Below are positions 17,721 to 26,777 of a DNA stretch of 64,000 nt, piece by piece. Location: positions 1-64,000 of the forward strand of contig DYFC01000060.1 of the NCBI GenBank assembly GCA_020725385.1, read 5' to 3'. Each line of letters opens with the position of its first letter. Positions within the stretch are counted from its first letter, which is position 1. A program made the position numbers and the translations under genes. This stretch comes from Nitrospira japonica (GTDB taxonomy: Bacteria; Nitrospirota; Thermodesulfovibrionia; Thermodesulfovibrionales; SM23-35). The notes beneath the pieces were generated by a model. It was not told the DNA's origin. It did no database searches and saw only the letters and a list, made by a program, of their open reading frames with translations.

Positions 17721-19460
17721 ATGAATTTGTCGGAGAATGCATTAACAGTTCTTAAAGCCCGTTATCTTCTCAAAGATGAGGCCGGAAATATTATTGAAAC
17801 ACCAGAGCAAATGTTTGGAAGGGTTGCAAGGACAATTTCATCAGCAGAAGAAAATTATTCCGGGAATTTATCCTTCTGGGAAGAAAAATTTTTCCGCATC
17901 ATGACAGATTTGAGATTTCTCCCGAATTCTCCTGCATTAATGAACGCCGGCAAAGAAATTGGTCAACTTGCTGCCTGTTTTGTGCTCCCTGTAGATGATT
18001 CAATGGAAGGTATCTTTAATACACTTAAATATGCTGCTTTAATTCTACAAAGCGGCGGAGGCACAGGTTTTTCGTTTTCAAAACTAAGGCCAAGAGCAGA
18101 TAAAGTTCGTTCAACAGGTGGTGTTGCAAGCGGACCTGTCTCGTTTATGAAAGTATATAATTCAGCAACCGAAGTAATAAAGCAGGGTGGGGCAAGAAGG
18201 GGAGCTAATATGGGTATTTTACGAATTGACCATCCTGACATATTGGAATTTATAAAAATTAAAAGAGAAGAGAAAGAACTCGCTAATTTCAATATTTCTG
18301 TCGCGGTAACAGATGCTTTCATGCAAGCTCTCAAGAACAACGGAGAGTATGAACTTGTTAATCCCCGCACCAGGAAAGTTTCGGGTAGAATAAAGGCAAA
18401 AGAAATTTTCAATGAACTTATAGAAAGCGCATGGAGAACAGGCGATCCAGGGATAATATTCATAGACAGAATTAATGCTGCAAACCCTACACCTCATATA
18501 GGTACGATAGAATCTACAAATCCATGTGGAGAACAACCTTTACTTCCTTATGAAGCATGTGTATTGGGCTCTTTAAATATCTCAAAATATGTAAAAGAAA
18601 GAAAGTTCCATCAAAATAAATCATATGCAATTGATGTAAATAATTTTAACTGGGATGTGCTGCAGGATGATATTAAAACAGCCGTAAGGTTTCTTGATAA
18701 TTCAATTGATGTTAATAAATATCCGGTTCCCGAAATAGAGGAAATGCATAAGGGGAACAGAAAAATAGGCATAGGTGTGATGGGATGGGCAGATGCTTTA
18801 ATACTTCTTGGAATTCCTTATGACCATAAATCAGCCTTAGATTTTGCCGGAACTGTAATGAAGTTTATACGTGATAAAGCAAGAGAAGCTTCAATTGAGC
18901 TCGCATCCCAAAGAGGTTCTTTTCCTAATTTTAAGGGTTCAATTTATGACCAGCAAGGATTGCCCGGCATAAGAAATGCAACTACTACAACAATTGCGCC
19001 TACAGGTACTTTGTCTATTATTGCCGATTGTTCAAGCGGAATTGAGCCCTTGTTTGCTATTGCATATAAAAGATATGCTCTTGAAATGGAACTTACCGAG
19101 ATAAACAAATATTTCCTTGAAATCATAAATAAAGAAGGATTGTATAATGAGACTTTAATGGAAAAGGTTAAAAGAACAGGTTCTTTGAAAGGAATAAAAG
19201 AGATACCTCTTAAAATTAAAAAGCTTTTCAAGACTGCTCATGAAATATCTCCTGAAAAACATATTGAAATGCAGGCTCGTTTTCAAGAATTTACAGACAA
19301 TGCTGTTTCAAAAACTATAAATATGCCACACAAAGCAAAAAAAGAAGATGTTGCCCGTGCTTTTATGCTTGCTTATGAAAAAGGTTGTAAAGGCATAACA
19401 ATATTTAGATACGGCACTGCAAAAAAGGGTACACTCATGAAATTTGCCGACACTGATTGA
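17721..19460 (+). CDS. nrdJ: Adenosylcobalamin-dependent ribonucleotide reductase (class II)
   Basis: Makes deoxyribonucleotides with a B12-generated thiyl radical, without oxygen. Motifs: RFLPNSPALMNAG, AACFVLPVDDSMEGIF (first redox Cys), GGGTGFSFSKLRP, GGARRGANMGIL, STNPCGEQPLLPYEAC (radical and partner Cys), and TTTIAPTGTLSIIADCSSG. 579 aa, ending soon after GCKGITIFRYG; a C-terminal Cys pair for re-reduction is not present. The following gene encodes a small Cys-rich protein 6 nt away. Confidence 0.94.
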   Translation: MNLSENALTVLKARYLLKDEAGNIIETPEQMFGRVARTISSAEENYSGNLSFWEEKFFRIMTDLRFLPNSPALMNAGKEIGQLAACFVLPVDDSMEGIFNTLKYAALILQSGGGTGFSFSKLRPRADKVRSTGGVASGPVSFMKVYNSATEVIKQGGARRGANMGILRIDHPDILEFIKIKREEKELANFNISVAVTDAFMQALKNNGEYELVNPRTRKVSGRIKAKEIFNELIESAWRTGDPGIIFIDRINAANPTPHIGTIESTNPCGEQPLLPYEACVLGSLNISKYVKERKFHQNKSYAIDVNNFNWDVLQDDIKTAVRFLDNSIDVNKYPVPEIEEMHKGNRKIGIGVMGWADALILLGIPYDHKSALDFAGTVMKFIRDKAREASIELASQRGSFPNFKGSIYDQQGLPGIRNATTTTIAPTGTLSIIADCSSGIEPLFAIAYKRYALEMELTEINKYFLEIINKEGLYNETLMEKVKRTGSLKGIKEIPLKIKKLFKTAHEISPEKHIEMQARFQEFTDNAVSKTINMPHKAKKEDVARAFMLAYEKGCKGITIFRYGTAKKGTLMKFADTD

Positions 19461-19466
19461 TGATTT

Positions 19467-19856
19467 ATGGAAGAGAAAAAAGCAATTAAAGAATTTGTTC
19501 AGAAAACACTTGGTTGCGGTTGTCCTGAGGAAGTGTTTAAAATTATTGAGTGTCAAGATAATATTCAATGCGGCGATTTAATTGTAAGAAGAAAAATTAA
19601 TATTGGCAACAGACTCCTTGTATATATTTTTGATTTAAGTAAGAATGCTATCCTTACAGAAATACTTCCTTTACTCTTAGAGTCAGGCAAAGAGGAAAGA
19701 GATAATAATAGATACAATAGATTCAGACTTGTTCTATCTGTTGACAATGTTGGAAGTATTGAAAGAACTGTTTTTGATCTGTTTAATAAAATTAATACAG
19801 ATGAGAAGATTCACCTTCATGTAATAGAGAAAAAGCTATGTAAAATAGCCCTCTAA
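19467..19856 (+). CDS. Unknown protein with CGCP motif, downstream of nrdJ
   Basis: 129 residues. The N-terminus has FVQKTLGCGCPEEVFKIIEC, then a beta/alpha-looking body (RLLVYIFDLS, RFRLVLSVDN). I recall the LGCGCPEEVF motif from small conserved proteins of anaerobes, without known role. It sits 6 nt after nrdJ and is probably cotranslated. The three clustered cysteines could bind metal or act as thiols; this is not shown by the sequence. Confidence 0.72.
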   Translation: MEEKKAIKEFVQKTLGCGCPEEVFKIIECQDNIQCGDLIVRRKINIGNRLLVYIFDLSKNAILTEILPLLLESGKEERDNNRYNRFRLVLSVDNVGSIERTVFDLFNKINTDEKIHLHVIEKKLCKIAL

Positions 19857-19915
19857 CTACCTTATAAAAAAAGAGGGTTGTTTAATGGAGGTATGAGGTA
19901 AATCCGAGAGCGAAA

Positions 19916-19944
19916 TTGTCTTTGAAGTCTGAAAGAAGTATAAT
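19916..19944 (+). promoter_or_regulatory. Promoter for the MBL hydrolase/permease pair
   Basis: TTGTCT (19916-19921), 17-nt spacer, TATAAT (19939-19944), 18 nt before the ATG. A short inverted repeat CCCTCT (19849) / AGAGGG (19872) just upstream may end the nrdJ transcript. Confidence 0.6.
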
Positions 19945-19962
19945 AATCAGGTATTAGATATT

Positions 19963-20730
19963 ATGAAAATAAATGTAATAGGATGTTCAGGAGCCGAAAT
20001 ACCGGGGCATAATGCTCCAAGTTTTTTACTTAATAATGAGATTGTTTTTGACGCAGGAAGTATTACGAGTGCACTAAATATCAAATCGCAATTAAGAATA
20101 AAACATATTTTTATAACACACGCTCATCTTGATCATATAAGAAGTATTCCATTCCTTACCGATAATATTATTCTTGGAAAAAACAGACACACCATTAATT
20201 TATATAGTATAAATCCTGTTATATCTACCATAAAAAAACATCTTTTCAATAGTTCAATGTGGCCTGATTTTACATTGATACCAGATCCTGAAAATGCTAT
20301 TCTTAATCTGTCGAAATTGAGAACTAATAAACCTGTTAAAATAAATGACTATACAGTAACTCCGTATAGAGTAAATCACCCTGTACCAGCGGTCGGGTAT
20401 CTTGTGGAGGATAAGAAAAGCAGGAAATTATTCTATACAGGCGATACAGGTCCGACACCTAAAACATGGGAAAAAATCAAATCAAAAAAATTGAACTGTC
20501 TCATAATAGATGTTTCATTCCCTGATAGAATGAGAGAATTGGCAATAAGTACCGGACATCTTACTCCTCAATTACTGAAAGAAGAAATAGCTACAATGTA
20601 TAATTTGCCGGAAAAAATCTGTATTACCCATCCTAAACCACAATATTTTAAAGTTATTCAATCAGAATTGAAAAAGACCGGCCTGAAAAATGTTCATATT
20701 TTAAAAGAAGGGGAAATAATAAGAGTTTAG
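19963..20730 (+). CDS. MBL-fold metallohydrolase, class II cyclic-nucleotide phosphodiesterase-like
   Basis: 255 residues with metallo-beta-lactamase metal sites: THAHLDHIRSIP (HxHxDH), HPVPAVGYL, FYTGDTGP and a late CITHPKP. The N-terminus VIGCSGAEIPGHNAPSFLL resembles the cAMP phosphodiesterase class II/CpdP group. It probably hydrolyses a phosphodiester; the substrate cannot be read from the sequence. It is followed after 6 nt by the permease gene. Confidence 0.85.
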   Translation: MKINVIGCSGAEIPGHNAPSFLLNNEIVFDAGSITSALNIKSQLRIKHIFITHAHLDHIRSIPFLTDNIILGKNRHTINLYSINPVISTIKKHLFNSSMWPDFTLIPDPENAILNLSKLRTNKPVKINDYTVTPYRVNHPVPAVGYLVEDKKSRKLFYTGDTGPTPKTWEKIKSKKLNCLIIDVSFPDRMRELAISTGHLTPQLLKEEIATMYNLPEKICITHPKPQYFKVIQSELKKTGLKNVHILKEGEIIRV

Positions 20731-20736
20731 GTTAAA

Positions 20737-21798
20737 TTGATCGAACAAAAAGATAAATATATAGAACATCTTGTCAGCGCACTCGTACTTTCAATAGTAA
20801 TAATAGGTTGTTTTTTTGTTTTACGTCCTTTTTTATCTCCATTATTATGGGCTGTAATTCTTTCTTTTTCTACATGGCCAATTTATAAGTGGTGGGAAAA
20901 ATTACTAAAAGGAAAGAAAACTCTTGCTGCAACTATTATGACTTTCTTACTATCCGCAGCTTTTGTATTACCAATTTTAATAATTGGACTAAGTTTAGCA
21001 AGCCAGGCATCTACTCTTACAGGCAATATTCGTGAAATGCTTGAAAAAGGCCCTCCAAAACTTCCTTTATGGATTAGTGCTATCCCCATTGTAGGACCTG
21101 AAATTCAAAACTACTGGAATGAATGGACCATTGATCATGAAAGACTTGCTGATATTCTTTTACCCTATATTAAAACTCTCAAAGGAGTAATTATAGAAAA
21201 AGGTGCACTAATGGGCCAGGCTATTTTTCAAATTGTACTTAGTATTATTGTTTGCTTTTTCTTTTATCGTGACGGTGAAAAAACTGCTCAAAGTTTTGCG
21301 AATTTTCTAAGGAGAATAGCAGGAACAAGAGCTGATAGACTTATAAACGTTGCCGCTTCCACCACGAAGGGTGTTGTTTATGGAGTTCTTGGAACCGCTG
21401 CTGTTCAGGGAACACTTGCCGGAGTCGGTTTTTTTATTGCAGGCGTGCCGGCATCTCTATTACTTGGTCTATTCACTTTTTTTCTTGCCCTTATACCTAT
21501 GGGTCCACCTTTGTTATGGATACCGGTAACAATATGGTTATTTTATTATAAAAGTACAATAGCATGGATATTCATGTTATTATGGGGAACCTTTATAATT
21601 AGCGGTATCGATAATATAGTAAAACCAATACTTATAAGCCAGGGGATAGATCTTCCATTCATACTCATTCTTCTTGGAGTATTCGGGGGAATATTTGCTT
21701 TTGGATTTATAGGAATTTTTCTCGGTCCTACACTTCTTGCACTCGGGTATTCTCTTATTTCAGAATGGACTTCCTCTAAGGATATTTCAGCGGGTTAA
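20737..21798 (+). CDS. AI-2E family transporter (PerM/YdiK-like)
   Basis: 353 residues with eight predicted helices and family signatures: FFVLRPFLSPLLWAVILSF near the N-terminus, GVVYGVLGTAAVQGTLAG, and PFILILLGVFGGIFAFGFIGIFLGP near the C-terminus. The family includes the AI-2 exporter TqsA and Na+/H+ antiporters, so the substrate is open. It starts with TTG, 6 nt after the MBL gene. A perfect palindrome CGGGTTAACCCG overlaps its stop codon. Confidence 0.88.
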   Translation: MIEQKDKYIEHLVSALVLSIVIIGCFFVLRPFLSPLLWAVILSFSTWPIYKWWEKLLKGKKTLAATIMTFLLSAAFVLPILIIGLSLASQASTLTGNIREMLEKGPPKLPLWISAIPIVGPEIQNYWNEWTIDHERLADILLPYIKTLKGVIIEKGALMGQAIFQIVLSIIVCFFFYRDGEKTAQSFANFLRRIAGTRADRLINVAASTTKGVVYGVLGTAAVQGTLAGVGFFIAGVPASLLLGLFTFFLALIPMGPPLLWIPVTIWLFYYKSTIAWIFMLLWGTFIISGIDNIVKPILISQGIDLPFILILLGVFGGIFAFGFIGIFLGPTLLALGYSLISEWTSSKDISAG

Positions 21799-21827
21799 CC
21801 CGGATAATATATCTATAAGTTCAATCA

Positions 21828-21843
21828 AGTCAATTAATTGACT
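21828..21843. repeat. 16-nt perfect palindrome ahead of fliL
   Basis: AGTCAATTAATTGACT in the 158-nt gap between the permease and fliL. It could be a protein-binding site or a weak terminator hairpin; a T-rich stretch (ATTTTAATCTTTT) follows. Confidence 0.45.
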
Positions 21844-21904
21844 ATTTTAATCTTTTCCCTGATACCATCAATAAATAATCTTTAAAAAACAATATATTAG
21901 CTTC

Positions 21905-21920
21905 TGGCATATTCTTTGAT
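21905..21920 (+). promoter_or_regulatory. Possible sigma-54 promoter for the flagellar operon
   Basis: TGGCAT-N5-TTGAT resembles the -24/-12 consensus TGGCAC-N5-TTGCW; GG is present but the -12 GC reads GA. It lies 37 nt before the fliL ATG. Sigma-54 control of early flagellar genes is common, but no other support exists here. Confidence 0.35.
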
Positions 21921-21956
21921 TATATTTAAAAAAAAGAATTGTAAAAGGAGGTTTTT

Positions 21957-22463
21957 ATGGCAGAGAATGTGCTTGATGGTCAAGCTGCTGGCATTAACGA
22001 TGTTCATGATGACAGACCCAAAAAAGGGAAATTGAAATTAATTATTATTGCTGCAATTGTACTCATTATCGGACTTGGCAGCGGTTTTGCTGCTTATACA
22101 ATGTTTTTAAGTAAAAAAGGAAAAACAGCCGAGACTTCTCATGAAAAAACTGTAGCAGAGACAAAAAAGATTGAATTACTCGCGCTTGACCCTTTTGTTA
22201 TGAATTTAGCAGAGCAAAATCGTTTTCTTAAATTATCGGTACAATTCGAACTTGCGGATAAAGCATATCAACAAATGGCTATGGAAAAAATTCCTTTATT
22301 AAGGGATGCAATTATTATTCTTGTAAGCAGTAAATCATATACGTCGGTGACAACACCAGAGGGTAAATTTCAGCTTAAAGATGAAATTTTGCTGAGAGCG
22401 AATCAGGCAATGGGTAAAGATGTTTTTAAGAACCTTTATTTTACAGAGTTTGTAACACAATGA
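21957..22463 (+). CDS. fliL: Flagellar basal-body-associated protein FliL
   Basis: 168 residues: cytoplasmic N-terminus, one membrane helix (LIIIAAIVLIIGLGSGFAAY, about 28-48), periplasmic domain with LLALDPFVMNLAEQNRFLKLSVQFEL and RDAIIILVSSKSY of the FliL family. It surrounds the stator and tunes motor torque. A strong AAAGGAGG site precedes the ATG. First gene of the operon; fliM overlaps its stop (ATGA). Confidence 0.93.
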   Translation: MAENVLDGQAAGINDVHDDRPKKGKLKLIIIAAIVLIIGLGSGFAAYTMFLSKKGKTAETSHEKTVAETKKIELLALDPFVMNLAEQNRFLKLSVQFELADKAYQQMAMEKIPLLRDAIIILVSSKSYTSVTTPEGKFQLKDEILLRANQAMGKDVFKNLYFTEFVTQ

Positions 22464-23455
22464 ACGATATACTTTCACAGGATGAAGTTGATGCCCTGTT
22501 AAAAGGGGTTCAATCAGGAGAGATTGATACAGAAGTAGCACGGGACAGGATTCTTTCAGGTATAAGAAATTATGATTTTACGAACCAGGAAAGAATCATA
22601 CGTGGAAGAATGCCCGGTCTTGAACTTGCAAATGAAAAATTCTCACGTTTTTTTAGAAATTCTATTTCAAATCTCTTAATGAAATTTGTTGATACAGGCA
22701 TTAGCAATGTTGAGGTCACAAAATTTGGTGAGTTTATGAAGATAATCCCGTTTCCTTCGAGTATAAATATTTTCAAGATGGAACCTTTGAAAGGTTATGC
22801 TCTATTTGTAGTCGAAGCTCCTCTGGTATTTGCTTTTGTTGAATTTTTTTTCGGAAGTTCGAATGCTCGTTATGTGAAATCCGAGGGAAGATCATTTACC
22901 CATATTGAGCAGAACGTTATAAGAAAGATAGTGAATATTGCCCTGAAAGATATGGCGAGTGCATGGAGTGGAATATCCCAGATAACCCCTGAATTTGTTA
23001 GCTCTGAGATGAATCCACAGTTTGTTACTATCGTAACGCCAAGCGAGCTTGTTATTAAGGTTGAGATACATATAGAACTTGAGAATTTTACAGGGAAGCT
23101 TTTTTTCTGCATCCCTTATTCAATGGTAGAACCTGTTAAAGAAATACTTTATTCGGGTATTCAGACTGATAAATATGATTTGGATCAGAATTGGGTCACT
23201 TATCTCAAAGAACTATTAAAAGACTCTTATGTAGAAGTAAAAGCAGAAATAGGAAGAGTTCATCTAACTCTTGGTGAATTGGTCGGCTTGGAAGTGGGAA
23301 GTGTTGTAAATCTCGGCAAAGCTTCAAATTCCGAGATACCGGTAAAAGTAGAAGGTATTACAAAATTTTATGGAGTGCCGGGATATAGCAGGGGAAGTCA
23401 GGCTATAAAACTAACAAAGGTTGTAAAAGGAGAAAATTATGCTTCAAAATCTTGA
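22460..23455 (+). CDS. fliM: Flagellar motor switch protein FliM
   Basis: C-ring component receiving CheY-P. The N-terminal CheY-binding peptide ILSQDEVDALL is present, then the CheC-like middle domain (RFFRNSISNLLMKFVDT to about residue 230) and the C-terminal SpoA domain (LTLGELVGLEVGSVVNL). 331 aa, typical. Overlaps fliL by 4 nt and fliN by 17 nt. Confidence 0.96.
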   Translation: MNDILSQDEVDALLKGVQSGEIDTEVARDRILSGIRNYDFTNQERIIRGRMPGLELANEKFSRFFRNSISNLLMKFVDTGISNVEVTKFGEFMKIIPFPSSINIFKMEPLKGYALFVVEAPLVFAFVEFFFGSSNARYVKSEGRSFTHIEQNVIRKIVNIALKDMASAWSGISQITPEFVSSEMNPQFVTIVTPSELVIKVEIHIELENFTGKLFFCIPYSMVEPVKEILYSGIQTDKYDLDQNWVTYLKELLKDSYVEVKAEIGRVHLTLGELVGLEVGSVVNLGKASNSEIPVKVEGITKFYGVPGYSRGSQAIKLTKVVKGENYASKS

Positions 23456-23777
23456 ACAAAAAACCGAAGAAGCAGGCTTTGAAGAATTCAAAGAAGAGAA
23501 GAAGGAAAGCAACTCAAAAAAAGATATTGACTTTATTCTTGATATACCATTGGAACTTACTGTTCAGCTCGGGATGACAAAAATGTTAATTAGAGATTTG
23601 CTCCAGCTTGGACAGGGTTCGGTAATCGAGCTCGATAAGCTTGCAGGAGAACCTATGGAAATTTTGATTAATAACAAACTTGTTGCCAGGGGAGAGGTTG
23701 TTGTTGTAAATGAAAAATTCGGCGTCAGATTAACAGATATTATAAGTCCGGCAGAAAGGATAAATCAGTTAAGATGA
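23439..23777 (+). CDS. fliN: Flagellar motor switch protein FliN
   Basis: 112 residues. An acidic N-terminal tail is followed by the SpoA domain: IPLELTVQLGMTKMLIRDLLQLGQGSVIELDKLAGEP and RGEVVVVNEKFGVRLTDI. Forms the base of the C-ring with FliM. Begins within the 3' end of fliM and ends in an ATGA overlap with fliO. Confidence 0.95.
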   Translation: MLQNLEQKTEEAGFEEFKEEKKESNSKKDIDFILDIPLELTVQLGMTKMLIRDLLQLGQGSVIELDKLAGEPMEILINNKLVARGEVVVVNEKFGVRLTDIISPAERINQLR

Positions 23778-24094
23778 CAGAGCAGTATATTCAAATGATA
23801 GCAGCGCTTGGAGGAGTAATCCTCTTAATAATTCTTTTTGGATATTTGATGAAAAAAAGGCAGACAAAATCGGGTGTTCTAATAAATGTGGTTTCATACC
23901 AGCCTTTTGGACCGAGAAAAGGAGTTGCTGCACTTAAGATGGGAAGAGAAGTATTGCTTCTTGGTATAACTCAAAATGATATTAAACTTTTGAAGACTTT
24001 TAATGAAAATGAATTCGAGGAGAAAACAACAGCCGAGATAAACACAAAAATTAGAATGCTAAAAAATATGAAGGAACGCTTAAATGAATCTTAA
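23774..24094 (+). CDS. fliO: Flagellar export protein FliO
   Basis: 106 residues: one N-terminal membrane helix (MIAALGGVILLIILFGYLM) and a small cytoplasmic domain with GPRKGVAALKMGREVLLLGIT, the weakly conserved FliO pattern. It assists assembly of FliP. Identification rests on size, topology and position between fliN and fliP; the 11-nt overlap with fliP fits coupling. Confidence 0.88.
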   Translation: MTEQYIQMIAALGGVILLIILFGYLMKKRQTKSGVLINVVSYQPFGPRKGVAALKMGREVLLLGITQNDIKLLKTFNENEFEEKTTAEINTKIRMLKNMKERLNES

Positions 24095-24716
24095 TGATCC
24101 GGCAATTGAGGTTTTTCTTCTTATAAGCTTTCTCTCGCTACTGCCTGCTATACTTATAATGTTCACTTCATTTACAAGAATAGTAGTAGTTCTCGCACTT
24201 TTAAGGCAGGCTCTCGGTGGCCAGCAAATGCCTCCTAATCCTGTAATTATTGGACTATCTTTATTCCTCACTTTTTTCATAATGTCTCCAACTATTGATG
24301 TTATTAATAAGGAAGCTCTTAATCCTTATATTGAGAAAAAAATTGATATGAAAGAAGCATTTAAAAGAGCGGAACCTGCGATAAAAAGTTTTATGCTTAA
24401 ACAGACCCGTGAAAAAGATATAGCTTTGTTTCTTAAAGTATCAAAACAGGATGTGCCGGAAAAACCTGAGGAATTACCAATAAGGGTTGTAGTTCCTGCG
24501 TTTGCAATAAGCGAATTAAAGACAGCATTTGAGATGGGAGTTCTGATTTTCTTGCCTTTTCTGATTATAGATATGATTGTATCAAGTGTGCTTCTTTCAA
24601 TGGGTATGATGATGCTTCCTCCTGTCATGATTTCACTTCCTTTTAAACTTCTGCTTTTTGTTCTTGTAGATGGCTGGAATCTTGTGGTTGGAACAATAAT
24701 AAGGAGTTTTCAATGA
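24084..24716 (+). CDS. fliP: Flagellar export gate protein FliP
   Basis: Core of the FliPQR export gate. SLLPAILIMFTSFTRIVVVLALLRQALGGQQMPPN and SVLLSMGMMMLPPVMISLPFKLLLFVLVDGW are family hallmarks. At 210 aa it is shorter than the usual roughly 245 and lacks the cleavable signal peptide: it starts MNLNDPAIEVFLLISF, corresponding to the mature N-terminus. No longer in-frame start was seen; the gene begins inside fliO. Confidence 0.95.
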   Translation: MNLNDPAIEVFLLISFLSLLPAILIMFTSFTRIVVVLALLRQALGGQQMPPNPVIIGLSLFLTFFIMSPTIDVINKEALNPYIEKKIDMKEAFKRAEPAIKSFMLKQTREKDIALFLKVSKQDVPEKPEELPIRVVVPAFAISELKTAFEMGVLIFLPFLIIDMIVSSVLLSMGMMMLPPVMISLPFKLLLFVLVDGWNLVVGTIIRSFQ

Positions 24717-24982
24717 CACCTGATATAGTAAGAGAAATCTCCGGGGATGTTTTCAGAACAATATTGCTCGTTTCTGCACCGCCTTTAATGGTAAGTCTTT
24801 TTGTGGGGCTACTTGTAAGTTTATTCCAGGCAGTTACCCAGATTCAGGAATTCACTTTAACTTTTGTCCCGAAGGTAATCGCTGTTTTTGTTTGCCTTTT
24901 TATATTCTTCCCGTGGCTCTCAAAAGTTTTGATAGCTTTCACAACAAATCTTATTGAAAAAATTCCGGTGTATATAAAATGA
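24713..24982 (+). CDS. fliQ: Flagellar export gate protein FliQ
   Basis: 89 residues with two membrane helices and the LVSLFQAVTQIQEFTLTFVPK loop that defines FliQ/SctS. Four copies wrap around FliP in the gate. ATGA overlaps with fliP and fliR at both ends. Confidence 0.95.
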   Translation: MTPDIVREISGDVFRTILLVSAPPLMVSLFVGLLVSLFQAVTQIQEFTLTFVPKVIAVFVCLFIFFPWLSKVLIAFTTNLIEKIPVYIK

Positions 24983-25740
24983 CAGATAATCTTATTTCTT
25001 CATATATCTCATCTTTTGTTTTTGTTCTGCTCAGGACAGGAATAGTAATAATGCTTCTTCCTTTTTTCGGAAGCAGAAATTTCCCGGCCCAAATGAAGAT
25101 AGGCTTATCTGTTGCGATTGCAATAATTTTAACTCCTTTAATTGAAATAAAAATAACTGATAATGGGTTAATACCTTTAATCGTGATGCGCGAAATAATT
25201 CTTGGTATTGCATTTGGTTTTACAGCAAGATTTGTATTTTTCGCGATAGAGATGGCAGGACAGATGATTAGCAATGCGATGGGTATTTCAATTGCCCAAT
25301 CTTTCAATCCCGAGATAGGCCAATCTACTGAAATGTCCCAGCTTTTTGGATTTATTGCAATGTTATTGTTTCTTAGCATAGATGCACATCACGATTTGAT
25401 ATATGCATTTGTTAAAAGTTATGAGTTGCTTCCGGGCGGACAGATATCAATAAGCGGACTTCTAACTTCTGTTATATCAATCATGAAAGCCATGTTTATA
25501 ATCGCCCTGAAGCTTAGCGCACCTGTTGTTATGACAATGGTTGTATCACATGTATTGCTTGGCTTTGTTTATAAAGCAGCTCCACAGATAAACATTTTTT
25601 TTGTTGCATATCCTGTATATATTTTTGTCGGACTGATAGTTTTATTGATAGGTATGCCAATGATTCTAACGGTAACAAATAACTATCTTGGCTCGATTAC
25701 AGAAGAAATTACAAAAGTGTTAAGCGCTTTAAGAGGATAA
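24979..25740 (+). CDS. fliR: Flagellar export gate protein FliR
   Basis: 253 residues, about six helices. RTGIVIMLLPFFGSRNFPAQMKIGLSVAIA, EMAGQMISNAMGISIAQSFNP and APQINIFFVAYPVYIFVGL match FliR/SctT. Completes the gate with FliP and FliQ. Overlaps fliQ and stops 2 nt before flhB. Confidence 0.95.
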   Translation: MTDNLISSYISSFVFVLLRTGIVIMLLPFFGSRNFPAQMKIGLSVAIAIILTPLIEIKITDNGLIPLIVMREIILGIAFGFTARFVFFAIEMAGQMISNAMGISIAQSFNPEIGQSTEMSQLFGFIAMLLFLSIDAHHDLIYAFVKSYELLPGGQISISGLLTSVISIMKAMFIIALKLSAPVVMTMVVSHVLLGFVYKAAPQINIFFVAYPVYIFVGLIVLLIGMPMILTVTNNYLGSITEEITKVLSALRG

Positions 25741-25742
25741 AG

Positions 25743-26777
25743 ATGGCTGAATTTCAGGAAAAAACCGAGAAAGCTACTCCAAGGAGAAAACAGAAGGCAA
25801 GAGAAAAAGGACAGATTGCCCGGAGCCGTGAGCTTATTTCCATGGCAGCGACAGCAGGAATGGTTTTGATGTTTTATTTTTCCGGAAATACATTCATCAG
25901 CAGAATTGAAGAAATGATGAGAAAATTGCTCGGTTTTCAATATGGAAGAAATCCTGAAATAGCAATGAAATTTGCATTATCCGAAATGATCTGGATACTG
26001 ATGCCTTTTTTAGGAATTGCCTTTACCTTTGCTTTATTTACCGGTGCGTTGCAAGGTGGATTTGTATTAAAACCGCTTAATATAGAGCTTGAGAGGCTGA
26101 ATCCTCTCGGTGGTATGAAAAGGCTATTTTCATATACAGGTTTGGTTGAATTCTTGAAAAGCCTTTTTAAATTTATAATCGGCGGCTTTATTATGTATCT
26201 TATACTTAAAAACCTTATGAATTTCCTTCCATTTGCCTCGTCTCTTGAGATTCAGGAAATAACTCCTGTAACTGGGAAAATTCTCTTTAAAACAATCTTA
26301 ATTATTTTTACCACTTTCTTTATTTTTGCTGTTCTTGATTATATTTACCAGAGATGGAGTTTTGAACGTTCTCTCAGAATGACACGTGAGGAAGTCAAAC
26401 AGGAATATAAAGAAACCGAAGGAGATCCTATTGTTAAATCAAGAATAAGAAGCATTCAGAGGGAACTTGCAAGAAGAAGGATGATGCAGGAGGTACCGAA
26501 AGCAACAGTAGTTATAACAAACCCTACGCATCTGGCAGTAGCCTTACGTTATGAAAAAGAAGGAATGACAGCTCCTTTAGTCGTAGCCAAAGGTGCAGGA
26601 TATATTGCAGAAAAAATCAGAGAAATAGCAAAAAATCATAGGATACCGATCATAGAGGATAAACCGCTCGCAAGGGCACTTTATAAACTTGACATAGGTA
26701 ATTTTATCCCGCCGGAACTTTATAGAGCAGTCGCAAAAATACTTGCCTATATTTACAAATTAAGAGGCGCTGCATGA
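25743..26777 (+). CDS. flhB: Flagellar export switch protein FlhB
   Basis: 344 residues: four helices, then the cytoplasmic switch domain with self-cleavage motif NPTH in VVITNPTHLAVALRYEK, which changes export from rod/hook to filament proteins. ATPRRKQKAREKGQIARSREL at the N-terminus is typical. A second stand-alone copy of the C-domain, lacking NPTH, is encoded at 39.6 kb next to a FliK-like gene. Confidence 0.96.
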   Translation: MAEFQEKTEKATPRRKQKAREKGQIARSRELISMAATAGMVLMFYFSGNTFISRIEEMMRKLLGFQYGRNPEIAMKFALSEMIWILMPFLGIAFTFALFTGALQGGFVLKPLNIELERLNPLGGMKRLFSYTGLVEFLKSLFKFIIGGFIMYLILKNLMNFLPFASSLEIQEITPVTGKILFKTILIIFTTFFIFAVLDYIYQRWSFERSLRMTREEVKQEYKETEGDPIVKSRIRSIQRELARRRMMQEVPKATVVITNPTHLAVALRYEKEGMTAPLVVAKGAGYIAEKIREIAKNHRIPIIEDKPLARALYKLDIGNFIPPELYRAVAKILAYIYKLRGAA

